Positions 25,116 to 33,900 of a stretch of DNA of 64,000 nucleotides are shown piece by piece. Within the stretch, counting starts at the first letter, position 1, and every line of letters starts with the position of its first letter. This DNA comes from Flavobacterium sp. ACN2. Its GTDB lineage: Bacteria > Bacteroidota > Bacteroidia > Flavobacteriales > Flavobacteriaceae. The stretch covers positions 1 to 64,000 of the forward strand of contig NZ_MRCM01000011.1 of NCBI RefSeq assembly GCF_002303885.1, written 5' to 3'. The notes below the pieces were generated by a model. That model did not search any database. It was not told the origin of the DNA and worked only from the letters and a program-made list of their open reading frames with translations. The translations under genes were made by a program, and so were the position numbers.

Positions 25116-25499
25116 TTAGTTCAACCAATAAACAGCCATAACGGCTGGAATAAAATATATAACAATGGTTCTCGCACCATCGTAATCTTTTGCAAGTCTT
25201 TGTCCGAAAAGCATCATTAACAAACAGATACATGAAAAGATAGCTCCGTAAAAACCAAATTCTCTGCCATTATTTGTAAATAATTGAATTCCTCCAACAA
25301 CACATAAAATTCCAGAAATTAATTCCAAAATTAGTAAATGTAAAAGAGCCAGCGGAACCTGATTTTTTAGTGGTGTTTTGGCAAAGTGTTCTTTTAGCCA
25401 AGCCACATTATCTTTCCAATAAAAAATTTTTTCGTAACCCGATTGTAAAAAAGTTAAAGCTAGAAAAGCTAAAAGTAAAATTGAGGCAACATTGTTCAT
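25116..25499 (-). CDS. DoxX-family membrane protein
   Basis: A 127-residue protein with four hydrophobic helices (about 4-22, 45-68, 74-98 and 108-125). The family's YEKIFYWKDNVAWLKEHF segment follows the first helix. DoxX-like proteins are small inner-membrane proteins linked to redox or respiratory functions; the partner is not evident. It begins 6 bp after holB, so the two are probably in one operon. Confidence 0.85.
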   Translation of the reverse strand: MNNVASILLLAFLALTFLQSGYEKIFYWKDNVAWLKEHFAKTPLKNQVPLALLHLLILELISGILCVVGGIQLFTNNGREFGFYGAIFSCICLLMMLFGQRLAKDYDGARTIVIYFIPAVMAVYWLN

Positions 25500-25505
25500 T
25501 ATGAA

Positions 25506-26654
25506 TTATTTTTTATGAATTAAACGAGTCAATTTGATGGATAAATCGGTAAGGATTATTTTTGCATTTCCATTTCTTTCAATATGATACAAAGCATCTG
25601 AAAGCTCTTTGAATATTTCGTGAATGTTATTTCCGTTTACGAAAGGAGCAAAATTTTCTAATTTGAATTTATCGACCTTGGGCTCTATATAAACCAAACT
25701 TGGCGTCTGATAATTTAGCATTAGAGCTTGTCTAAACATTTCGATACAATACTGAATGAATTTTTTCTGACTTTCGCGTCCCAGTGCTGCAATTTGTTCG
25801 CTCCATGAAATTAAATCTTGAATGGCCGCAGCATTTCCTTTTGCTCTAAAAGCGGCGCGTACCCAATTAACAAACCATTGTTCGAACGGAAGATCATCAT
25901 CATCTTCTTTTAACAAATGCAATGCTTTACTAAAATTACCTTGCGCCTGATGTGCAATTTTTTTGGCTAAGCCGGCATCTATATTTTCTTGGGCAATTAA
26001 AGCATCGGCAATAACTTTTTCTGGCAATCCGTTAAAATGAATTACCTGGCAGCGCGAACGTATGGTTTGGATAATATCTTCTTCGTTTTCAGAAATCAGA
26101 ATAAACATGGTTTTTTCTGAAGGTTCTTCCAGAAGTTTTAGAAGTTTGTTGGAAGCGGCGATATTCATTTTATCGGCCATCCAGATAATCATGATTTTGT
26201 ATCCGCCTTCGTACGATTTTAGCGAAAGCGATTTTAAAACTTCCTGTGCATCTTCAACACGAATTTCTCCTTGTTTGTTTTGTACACCCAGAATTTTATA
26301 CCAATCGAACAAACCTCCGTAAGGCATTTCTTGAATAAAGCTGCGCCAATCTTGAATAAAATCTAAACTCTTAGGTTTTGTTTTTACATCTTCGGTTGTA
26401 ACGGTTGGATAAATAAAATGGAGATCGGGATGAGAGATGTTATCAAACTTTAGATTACAAGAATCGTTTCCGTTTAAATTTTCATCGCCGGTATTGCTAC
26501 ACAAAATATATTGAGCATAAGCAATGGCAGTTATTAATGTGCCACTTCCTTCCGGACCAACGAATAATTGTGCATGAGGAATTCTACCAGAAGCAGCACT
26601 TTTTATCAAGTGGCTTTTGATGTAATCTTGACCTAAAATTTGAGAAAATTGCAT
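25506..26654 (-). CDS. holB: DNA polymerase III subunit delta prime
   Basis: A 382-residue AAA+ clamp-loader subunit. The N-terminal Rossmann-like region carries FVGPEGSGTLI in place of a true Walker A, lacking the Lys as usual for the non-ATPase delta'. MIIWMADKMNIAASNKLLKLLEEP and ISENEEDIIQTIRSRCQ are the conserved clamp-loader and SRC-type motifs (about 165-215). The C-terminal collar is less conserved. The start is set by the TATCTTTG box ending 5 bp upstream. Confidence 0.93.
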   Translation of the reverse strand: MQFSQILGQDYIKSHLIKSAASGRIPHAQLFVGPEGSGTLITAIAYAQYILCSNTGDENLNGNDSCNLKFDNISHPDLHFIYPTVTTEDVKTKPKSLDFIQDWRSFIQEMPYGGLFDWYKILGVQNKQGEIRVEDAQEVLKSLSLKSYEGGYKIMIIWMADKMNIAASNKLLKLLEEPSEKTMFILISENEEDIIQTIRSRCQVIHFNGLPEKVIADALIAQENIDAGLAKKIAHQAQGNFSKALHLLKEDDDDLPFEQWFVNWVRAAFRAKGNAAAIQDLISWSEQIAALGRESQKKFIQYCIEMFRQALMLNYQTPSLVYIEPKVDKFKLENFAPFVNGNNIHEIFKELSDALYHIERNGNAKIILTDLSIKLTRLIHKK

Positions 26655-26658
26655 TACG

Positions 26659-26685
26659 CAAAGATAGAAGAAAATGTGGAGGCAA
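26659..26685 (-). promoter_or_regulatory. Promoter of holB
   Basis: On the minus strand, TTG (26683-26685), a 16-bp spacer, then TATCTTTG (26659-26666). The box ends 4-5 bp before the start codon, implying a leaderless or nearly leaderless mRNA. The spacer is slightly short. Confidence 0.5.
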
Positions 26686-27035
26686 AAATTTTCAGGATAA
26701 GATTATTTAGTAGTTCACAATTTTCAAATTCGGTGCCGAAGTGAGGAGATGATTTTTAAAAAATTCGGATCATTTTCGACAGAATTTTGTTAATAAATAT
26801 CTTCAAGTGAGTAAATATCAAGATGTTTTTGTTAATATTTTTTTTCGAAATTCGACAAACGGAGGTTTTTTTTGGCTATTTATAGAGTTAATTTTTTATT
26901 TTTTATATATAATCTCTTACGATTTTTTAATTAACATTTTTAACAAAAAGCCCGTTAAAACGCACATTTTCTCGACATAAGACTGGTTTTTAAGGTTTTT
27001 TTAAGGAAATTTTTTGAAAAAAAAATTCATTAGAG
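26686..27035. other. AT-rich divergent intergenic region
   Basis: About 350 bp between holB and the spr operon. It is AT-rich, with a weak TTTTTAAGG-type repetition near 26990-27010. No gene or clear structure was seen apart from the two flanking promoters. Confidence 0.5.
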
Positions 27036-27065
27036 TTGTAATTTAAGTTAATTTCTATATTTTTG
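27036..27065 (+). promoter_or_regulatory. Promoter of the spr operon
   Basis: TTG (27036-27038), a 19-bp spacer, then TATTTTTG (27058-27065), an exact Bacteroidota consensus, 34 bp before the first start codon. This is probably the main promoter of the seven-gene operon. Confidence 0.75.
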
Positions 27066-27099
27066 TTTTTATCAACAACCAATTATAAAATAAGAATCT

Positions 27100-27552
27100 A
27101 TGAAAGGGAAAATTATTCTATTTAGTGCTTTTTTTATCTTAACTACTGCGGCTGTTTCAGCACAAGCTAAAAACGCACCGAGAAGTATTATTAGTACAAC
27201 TGCTCTTATCCGAAAATACCATGATCAAAAAGAATTAAGTGGTATGCAAAAGGGTGAACTTTTGGAATTATACATCGAGCGTATCAAAGTATTAGTTAAA
27301 ACTCTCCCTTACATTGCTTTGGTTACTAAACCTGGAGTTACTATGGCCGACCTTGGTATTCCAGACGATAGTGAACACAAAAAAGTTTTGGATGCTCAAG
27401 CAGTTGGTACAACAACATTTTTGGATACAACTGTAGAATTCCAAAGAAAAATGATGCCTTACTCTGATAAAGGAAATCTAATCGCGGCAATCTTGTTCTA
27501 CGAAAGTACATTGAAATCATTACACGAGTTCAACGATTTGAACGAAATGTAA
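27100..27552 (+). CDS. Exported protein, first gene of the spr operon
   Basis: A 150-residue protein with a signal peptide (about 1-22, ending VSAQ). The mature part is mostly helical (KYHDQKELSGMQKGELLELYIERIKVLVKTLPYI). No catalytic motif was seen. By position it corresponds to the first gene of the F. johnsoniae sprB operon (Fjoh_0984-like, from memory). A terminator-like hairpin follows, so this gene may be made in excess of the rest. The function is unknown. Confidence 0.75.
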   Translation: MKGKIILFSAFFILTTAAVSAQAKNAPRSIISTTALIRKYHDQKELSGMQKGELLELYIERIKVLVKTLPYIALVTKPGVTMADLGIPDDSEHKKVLDAQAVGTTTFLDTTVEFQRKMMPYSDKGNLIAAILFYESTLKSLHEFNDLNEM

Positions 27553-27627
27553 TAAAGCATTTTTTTTGAAATTTTTTTCTGGAAAGTCTCAGTAAAATAT
27601 TGCTTTGACATTCTTCGAAAACAAAAT

Positions 27628-27685
27628 AAAAAAAACTCATTCTCGAGGGTTCTGTAAAATTCCAGAAAATTCGAGAGGAGTTTTT
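27628..27685 (+). terminator. Hairpin attenuator within the spr operon
   Basis: Arms AAAACTCATTCTCGA and TCGAGAGGAGTTTT pair with one bulge and flank a 24-nt loop; the right arm ends in five T. It lies between the first two genes and could lower transcription of the rest. Confidence 0.55.
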
Positions 27686-27733
27686 GCATTTGCGCATACC
27701 CAAATTTATTATTAACCGTAATACCCCCTTATC

Positions 27734-29026
27734 ATGAAAAAAATTACTCAATTGATCTGCGTTCTTTTGACAGTTACGAGTATGAGTGCTCAACAAGAGA
27801 AAGGAATTATGGGCTACACTAATTGGTTAAACAACTGGACCGAGTTTAAGCCTAATAAAGTTGACTATGGAGAAGCAAACCAAATTTTAGCAGGAAACAT
27901 TTCTGTTAATACTAAATTGCTAAAAAGAAATATCTACGTTCTACAAGGAAACGTTTATGTTACAAACAATGCTGTTTTAACTATCGAACCTGGAACTGTA
28001 ATTATTGGTGACTTCGAAACAAAAGGAACATTGGTAGTTACAAAAGGTGCACAATTAGTGGCTGATGGTTTAGAAACAGATCCAATTGTATTTACTTCAA
28101 ACCGCAGCATGAAAAAAGCTGGAGATTGGGGTGGAATTGTAATCCTTGGAGATGCACCAATTAACAAATTCGGAAATGTTGGTTCTTATAACCTTGACCT
28201 AGATCCTACAATGACTACTTACGGTGGTGATAATGTAGCTTCAAACTCTGGAGTTTTAAGATTCGTTAGAATCGAGTTTGCTGGTAAAAAAGTAAAGGGT
28301 TCAGATACTTTCAACGGTTTGACTCTTGCAGCTGTTGGAAACAAAACTGTTCTTGAAAACATTATGGTAAGTTACGCTGGAGGAGATTCTTTCGGAGTCT
28401 TAGGTGGTGACTTAAATGCTACAAAATTCGTATCTTATAAATCAGTTAACGACGACTTTAAATTTTCTCAAGGAGTTCAATGTCGTTTCTTCAACTCTCT
28501 AGCAGTTAGATCTTCTTACTTCTCAAGTACTAAAGATGGATCTCGTTGTATGGAGGTTAAATCTTATGAGAAGAAAAGTGAAACAGACTTCACTAAAAAA
28601 CAAACTTTAGTTGTTGCTAGTAATATTACAATGGTTAACGACAGCGAAAACATTAAAGCTGACATTCAAGCAGGTTTAGTAAAAGAGGCTGTTTATGTAG
28701 CAGAGAATGCTTCTCTTGAAATGAAAAGAAGTGTAATCTCTGGATTTAACCCTGCAGTATTATTAGATAGCAAAACTGAAATCAATGATGCCAACCTTAA
28801 AAAAATCAAATTTGAGGAAATGTACTTCAACTTATGTAATGGAAACATCTTTACAGAGTACAATTCTAACAATGAAGATCTAGAAAGCTGGTATGGAAAC
28901 AGTGTTTTCTTTAACGTAATGTCACAAAGTGACAACAAAGAAACATTCATTGATATGTTCAATCCAAAAAAACCAGATTTTAGATTACAATTAGGAAAAA
29001 TCACAGCTTCTAGCGGTAATAGATAA
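27734..29026 (+). CDS. Exported beta-helix-like protein, spr operon gene 2
   Basis: A 430-residue protein with a signal peptide (about 1-20, ending SMSAQ). The segment from about 55 onwards (LLKRNIYVLQGNVYVTNNAVLTIEPGTVIIGDF, then GDWGGIVILGDAP) is the classic right-handed parallel beta-helix pattern seen in many Bacteroidota surface proteins. No C-terminal T9SS domain is visible. It corresponds in position to the second gene of the F. johnsoniae operon. It probably helps assembly or folding of the surface adhesin; this is inference. Confidence 0.75.
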   Translation: MKKITQLICVLLTVTSMSAQQEKGIMGYTNWLNNWTEFKPNKVDYGEANQILAGNISVNTKLLKRNIYVLQGNVYVTNNAVLTIEPGTVIIGDFETKGTLVVTKGAQLVADGLETDPIVFTSNRSMKKAGDWGGIVILGDAPINKFGNVGSYNLDLDPTMTTYGGDNVASNSGVLRFVRIEFAGKKVKGSDTFNGLTLAAVGNKTVLENIMVSYAGGDSFGVLGGDLNATKFVSYKSVNDDFKFSQGVQCRFFNSLAVRSSYFSSTKDGSRCMEVKSYEKKSETDFTKKQTLVVASNITMVNDSENIKADIQAGLVKEAVYVAENASLEMKRSVISGFNPAVLLDSKTEINDANLKKIKFEEMYFNLCNGNIFTEYNSNNEDLESWYGNSVFFNVMSQSDNKETFIDMFNPKKPDFRLQLGKITASSGNR

Positions 29027-29126
29027 ATAGTTTCGATTTTTATTTCCCACGCGTAAATTTTATTAATTAAGTCCCCAGACACAATTTATGTATCGTCTAA
29101 AGGGCCTAAATAAAGATCAAAACATA

Positions 29127-29531
29127 ATGGTATCTACGAAAAAATATTTTTTATATATAATATTTTTGGTTTCGCCTATTTCGTTAACTCTATATGCACA
29201 GAATACAGCAGAACAACCTACAAAGGCTGCTGGTTCTGAGCACAGTTTAACTTTGGCTTGCAATAACCAAAAGAACAGTAATAATAGTGCTGTTATTGAA
29301 AACAGCAATTTTAATCAGTTTATAGTAGGGATGTCCAACCCCAAGGACAGCCTTACTATAGCGGCTGAGTCAAATGCATTATCTAACGATTGTGAAGAGA
29401 ATTCTACACTTGCGGCTACTTCAGTTCTTGCAAAAGAAGTGATTGAAAACTACAAGTACGATTTCTCAGAAACATTCATAGATATCTTGTTTTTTGAGCG
29501 TATAGATCTAGCAAGAACACGCACTATATGA
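29127..29531 (+). CDS. Exported small protein, spr operon gene 3
   Basis: A 134-residue protein with a signal peptide (MVSTKKYFLYIIFLVSPISL, cleavage near AQ). The mature part is Asn/Ser/Ala-rich, with the only notable block being FIVGMSNPKDSLTIAAES. No known domain was found. An in-frame ATG at 29088 would add a poor N-terminus before the signal, so 29127 is chosen. The stop overlaps the sprC start by 4 bp (ATGA). A strong RNA hairpin is encoded inside the gene (29321-29360). Confidence 0.65.
   Translation: MVSTKKYFLYIIFLVSPISLTLYAQNTAEQPTKAAGSEHSLTLACNNQKNSNNSAVIENSNFNQFIVGMSNPKDSLTIAAESNALSNDCEENSTLAATSVLAKEVIENYKYDFSETFIDILFFERIDLARTRTI
29321..29360 (+). promoter_or_regulatory. RNA hairpin inside the spr operon gene 3 coding region
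   Basis: Arms TATAGTAGGGATGTCC (29321-29336) and GGACAGCCTTACTATA (29345-29360) form 15 of 16 pairs, including one G-U pair and one mismatch, around an 8-nt loop. It is much stronger than expected in AT-rich coding DNA and lies about 170 bp upstream of sprC. Confidence 0.55.
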
Positions 29532-30961
29532 TTCAAAAAATTACTTTATCTTTTTTTAAAGTTTTAATATTATTTAGCATTTTACTATTTGCTAGATCGA
29601 ATGCCTATGCCCAAACTATAGCGCCTCAAACCTTTGATGGGTTAGAAAAGCTTTGTGCTGGTAATTCGTTCAACGAGTTTTATGCTTCTTTTAGTTATAT
29701 AGATTTTCCCGCAGGTACTACCTTCGTAGTGGAGCTTTCAGACGCTGCGGGAAATTTTACTACTCCTGTTGCCACAACTTTGCTTCAAACTGTTGATGTT
29801 TCTGCAACTCAAAAAACAATTAAATATGCAGTGCCTACAAATTTAGTTGGTTTTGATACTTATAGTCTTAGAGTAAAAAGTTCAACAGGCGTTACGAGTA
29901 CAAGATTTAGAAATTCTTTAGGAAATACTGCATTTCCTGCATACTTCAAACCATACGAATCATCTTTCTTTATTAATGGTAAGATTGATACAGCCATGTT
30001 ATGCGCTGGCGGTAGTTTAACCATTTCTGTTAGTGCAGATACTCCATCTCCAATCAATATTTCTAATATTAAATACAAATGGTATAAAGATGATGTTCTT
30101 ATCGCAGGACAATCCTCTAAAGACATAGTTATTAATAGTACAGGAAAATATTATGCAGAAATTGATTATGGTCAATGTTCTGATGTTAACTTTAGTTCTA
30201 ATCGTGTTAATGTCGTTTCTTCTTCAAATGGATCTAATGTAACTATTAATTCAAGTTTAGGAAACCCGTTTTGTGCTAGTGGAACAGGAACTATTTTAAC
30301 TGCGACTTCTGGAAACAGCTATGCTTGGAAAAAGGATGGGGTCTTAATAGCTGGTGCTACTAACCGTACTTATTCTACAAACGAATCAGGAGTGTATTCT
30401 GTTGAAGTTGATTTTGGCGGATGTAAAGCAACTGGAACTATCGATTTGAAAAGCAATAGTTTTGACGCAAGCATTGATGCTGAGGATGGATATAAATTAA
30501 GCGAAGGAGAAACAGTAACGGTTACGATTAATACAGATGCGGCAGACGCAACTTACGAATGGTATTTAAACGATAACTTAATTCCGAACGAAACAACAAG
30601 ATCTTATGTTGTAGCTGTTAAAGGTAATTATAAAGCTAAGGTTTCTTTGGCATCTGGATGTGTTTCTAGCAAAGAATTTACATTTAGAATAAATGGAGAA
30701 TCTGGCCCATCTAGTGTTATTCCAAACATTATCAAATTAAGTGGTATGAATCCGTACTGGAATATTCCAGACGAATATAAGAATGCAAATACAAAGGTAA
30801 TGATCATTAGTTCAAACGGAGATATGGTTTTGGATGTAGTGAATTACCAAGGCGATTGGCCTCAAAACAATGTAGATTTTAAGAATGTAAATCCCGTTTA
30901 TTACTATGTCATTCAATCCGACACAGGTGAAAAAAAAGGATCAATAACTGTTATAAAATAA
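29528..30961 (+). CDS. sprC: Gliding motility protein SprC
   Basis: A 477-residue exported protein. Signal peptide about 1-28 (ending AYAQ). Ig-like/PKD-like modules follow: about 150-235 (SPINISNIKYKWYKDDVLIAG, GKYYAEIDYGQCSD), 238-310 and 315-385, each with a tryptophan-containing strand and a C-terminal Cys. The last about 75 residues (NIPDEYKNANTKVMIISSNG...VYYYVIQSDTGEKKGSITVIK) look like a shortened gliding-motility C-terminal (CHU_C-like) domain lacking the PNGDG motif. In F. johnsoniae SprC supports SprB function. Confidence 0.85.
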   Translation: MIQKITLSFFKVLILFSILLFARSNAYAQTIAPQTFDGLEKLCAGNSFNEFYASFSYIDFPAGTTFVVELSDAAGNFTTPVATTLLQTVDVSATQKTIKYAVPTNLVGFDTYSLRVKSSTGVTSTRFRNSLGNTAFPAYFKPYESSFFINGKIDTAMLCAGGSLTISVSADTPSPINISNIKYKWYKDDVLIAGQSSKDIVINSTGKYYAEIDYGQCSDVNFSSNRVNVVSSSNGSNVTINSSLGNPFCASGTGTILTATSGNSYAWKKDGVLIAGATNRTYSTNESGVYSVEVDFGGCKATGTIDLKSNSFDASIDAEDGYKLSEGETVTVTINTDAADATYEWYLNDNLIPNETTRSYVVAVKGNYKAKVSLASGCVSSKEFTFRINGESGPSSVIPNIIKLSGMNPYWNIPDEYKNANTKVMIISSNGDMVLDVVNYQGDWPQNNVDFKNVNPVYYYVIQSDTGEKKGSITVIK

Positions 30962-30962
30962 T

Positions 30963-33900
30963 ATGAAGAAACTTTTACTATTCATCACGTTATTTTACGG
31001 TTTATCTAATGTACTCTATTCTCAAAACGCAAGTGAGGATGGAGTTGTTTCGTTTTCATTACCTATTAGAAATTCTTTGAAGTTCAATAGATATTTAATT
31101 AACCCGACTTTCAGTTTTGTTAGAGAATCAAATCCATACGTAAGTTTCTATAACAAAAGACAATGGGTACAATTTGAGAATGCTCCGCAGACGTATTTGG
31201 CTAATTATTCTGGTCGTTTTAGAGAAAACGAAGCATTTGCAGTTGGGTTATTTCAACAAAATTACGGGCTTATGACTGTTTTTGGCGGAGTTGCCAATTT
31301 CGCTCATAACATCGTTCTTGAAGAAGATAGTAACTTGACTTTTGGTTTAAATGCAGGGATTTATCAAAGCGGAATAAACACAGGAAAAATTATATCAGAT
31401 GATTCAACGATTTTAACTGGAGATTTTCCAAAAAGCACGCTTTTAACTGTAAATCCTGGGATTAACTATGGGACTGCTTTTTTAGATTTCGGATTGGCTA
31501 TTAACAATTTAGTGCTGTATAATTTTGGATCTGGAATGGTAAAAGAAGATCCAGAAAGAGCAATTCAATTGCACGCCATGTATACTGGATATATTGACAG
31601 TTATGGCTTTTTTGATAGAAGTAAATTCTCTGGATTGGTTAGAACAGAAATTAAAAAAGATAAAACTGTTATTTCAGGTCTAGGAATGCTTGCACTTCAA
31701 CAAGGGGTTTGGGCACAAGTAGGCTATAATACATTATATGGAGTTTCTGCAGGACTTGGGGTTAATATTTCTCCAAGTATTGCTATAGAATACAATTACG
31801 AAAGAGGAATGGGCAATTTCTCTAATTTAGGTGGTTCTCATGAATTTGCTATTGCCTACAAATTCAAAAATAGAAATTACTATTACGGAGATGATGATGA
31901 AGGTTCGTTGATTGATCCTTCAAAACCAAAATCGGTACCAGCTAAACCAAAGTCAGAAGCAACTCAGGTTAACAGAACTGAAATTGCTGAAAAGAACAGA
32001 TTAGCTGCAGAAGCAAAAGCAAAAGCAGATGCCGAAGCAAAACAAGCAAAACTAGCAGCAGCAGAAAAGGTTAGAGCCGACGCTGAAGCTGCAGCAAAAG
32101 CAAAATTAGAAGCAGACAATAAAGCTAAAGCAGATGCTGAAGCTGTTAAAATAAGATTAGCTGCAGAGGCAAAAGCAAAAGCAGATGCCGCAGCCGCAGC
32201 GAGAGCACAAACTGCAACAGCAAATAGAGCCGTTGCTACAACACAAAAAACACAAGCTCAATTAGCTGCTGATAAAGCAAGAGCAGATGCAGAAGAGCGT
32301 AGAATAAAATTAGCGGCAGACAACAAAGCTAGAGTAGATGCGGCAGCGGCAGCGAGAGCACAAGCAGTAGCAAATAAGCCGACAGCAACAGCTGCTCAAA
32401 AAACACAAGCTCAATTGGCTGCTGATAAAGCAAAAGCTGATGCAGAGGCTATGAAATTGAAATTGGCGGCAGATGCAAAAGCGAAAGCCGATGCAGAGGC
32501 AGCAGCAAAAGCAAAAGCCGAAACTGCAAAATCAGCTCAAGCAGAACAAAAAACAGAGGCGCAATTAGCTGCTGATAAAGCTCAAGCAGATGCTGAAGCA
32601 ATGAAATTGAAATTGGCTGCAGATGCAAAAGCGAAAGCAGATGCAGAAGCAGCGGCTAAGGCAAAAGCAGAACCTGCAAAAACAGCTCCAGCGCCACAGA
32701 AAACAGCGGCACAGTTGGCTGCTGATAAAGCAAGAGCAGATGCAGAAGCGGCAGCAAAAGCAAGATTAGCGGCAGCTGAAAAAGTAAAAGCTGATGCTGA
32801 GGCTGCGAGACAAGCTAGATTGGCAGCGGCAGAGAAAGCAAAAGCAGATGCTGAAACAGCGAGATTGAAATTAATTGCAGACAATAAAGCTAAAGCAGAT
32901 GCTGCCGAAGCAAAACGTAAAGCAGATGCTAAAGCAAAAGCTGAAGCTGCAGATATGCAATCAATTTTAGCAGCAGATGCAAAAGCAAAGGCAGATTCAG
33001 ATGCATTACAAGCAAGATTAGCTGCAGAAGCAAAAGCAAAAGCAGCTGCAGAAGCGAAGACAAAAGTTTCTATTGATGCAGCTAACAAAGCGAAACTGGC
33101 TGCTGATCAAAAAGCAAAAGCTGCTGAAGAAGCTGCACTTAAAGAAAAATTAGCTGCAGATGCAAAAGCAAAAGCTGATGCAGAAGCAAGACAAGCACTT
33201 ATTGCCGCAGAAGCAAAAGCAAAAGCTGATGCAGAAGCGCTGAAAATAAAACAAGCTGAGGATGCACGCCAAGCACAATTGGCGGCAGAAGCAAAAGCGA
33301 AGGCCGATGCTGAAGCACTTCAGGCGAAACTTGTAGCAGATGCAAAAGCGAAAGCTGATGCCGAAGCTGCTGCAAAAGCGAAATTAGAAGCTGACGCAAA
33401 AGCAAAAGCCGATGCTGAAGCAGAAAAAGTAAGATTGGCTGCAGAAGCAAAAGCACAAGCTGACGCCGAAGCAGAGAAAGCAAGATTAGCAGCTGATGCA
33501 AAAGCTAAAGCCGATATGGAAGCTTTGCAAGCTAAATTAATTGCAGATGCTAGAGTGAAAGCAGATGCCGAAGCAACGGCAAAGGCAAAAGCTGAAGCTG
33601 AAGCGAAAAAATTACAAGATGAAGAAAATGCTCGCCAAGCGAAATTAGCAGCAGAGGCAAAAGCAAAAGCTGATGCAGAAGCAGAGAAAGCGAGATTAGC
33701 AGCAGAGGCAAAAGCAAAGGCTGACGCCGAAGCAGAAAAAGCAAGATTAGCAGCCGAAGCAAAAGCGAAAACCGATGCTGAAGCATTACAAGCTAAACAA
33801 GTAGCTGAAGAAAAAGCAAGAGTAGAAGAAGAAGCTCGTCAAGCAAAATTAGCCGCTGACGCAAAAGCAAAAGCGGATGCTGAAGCAGAGAAAGTAAGAT

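Noticed and set aside
32582..33088. A 168-codon minus-strand open frame inside sprD, and similar ones at 33199-33786 and 34282-34539
   Set aside because: They are antisense shadows of the Ala/Lys-rich repeats. The codon bias of GCA/AAA/GAA leaves no stops on the other strand, and the translations are Leu- or Ala-rich low complexity.
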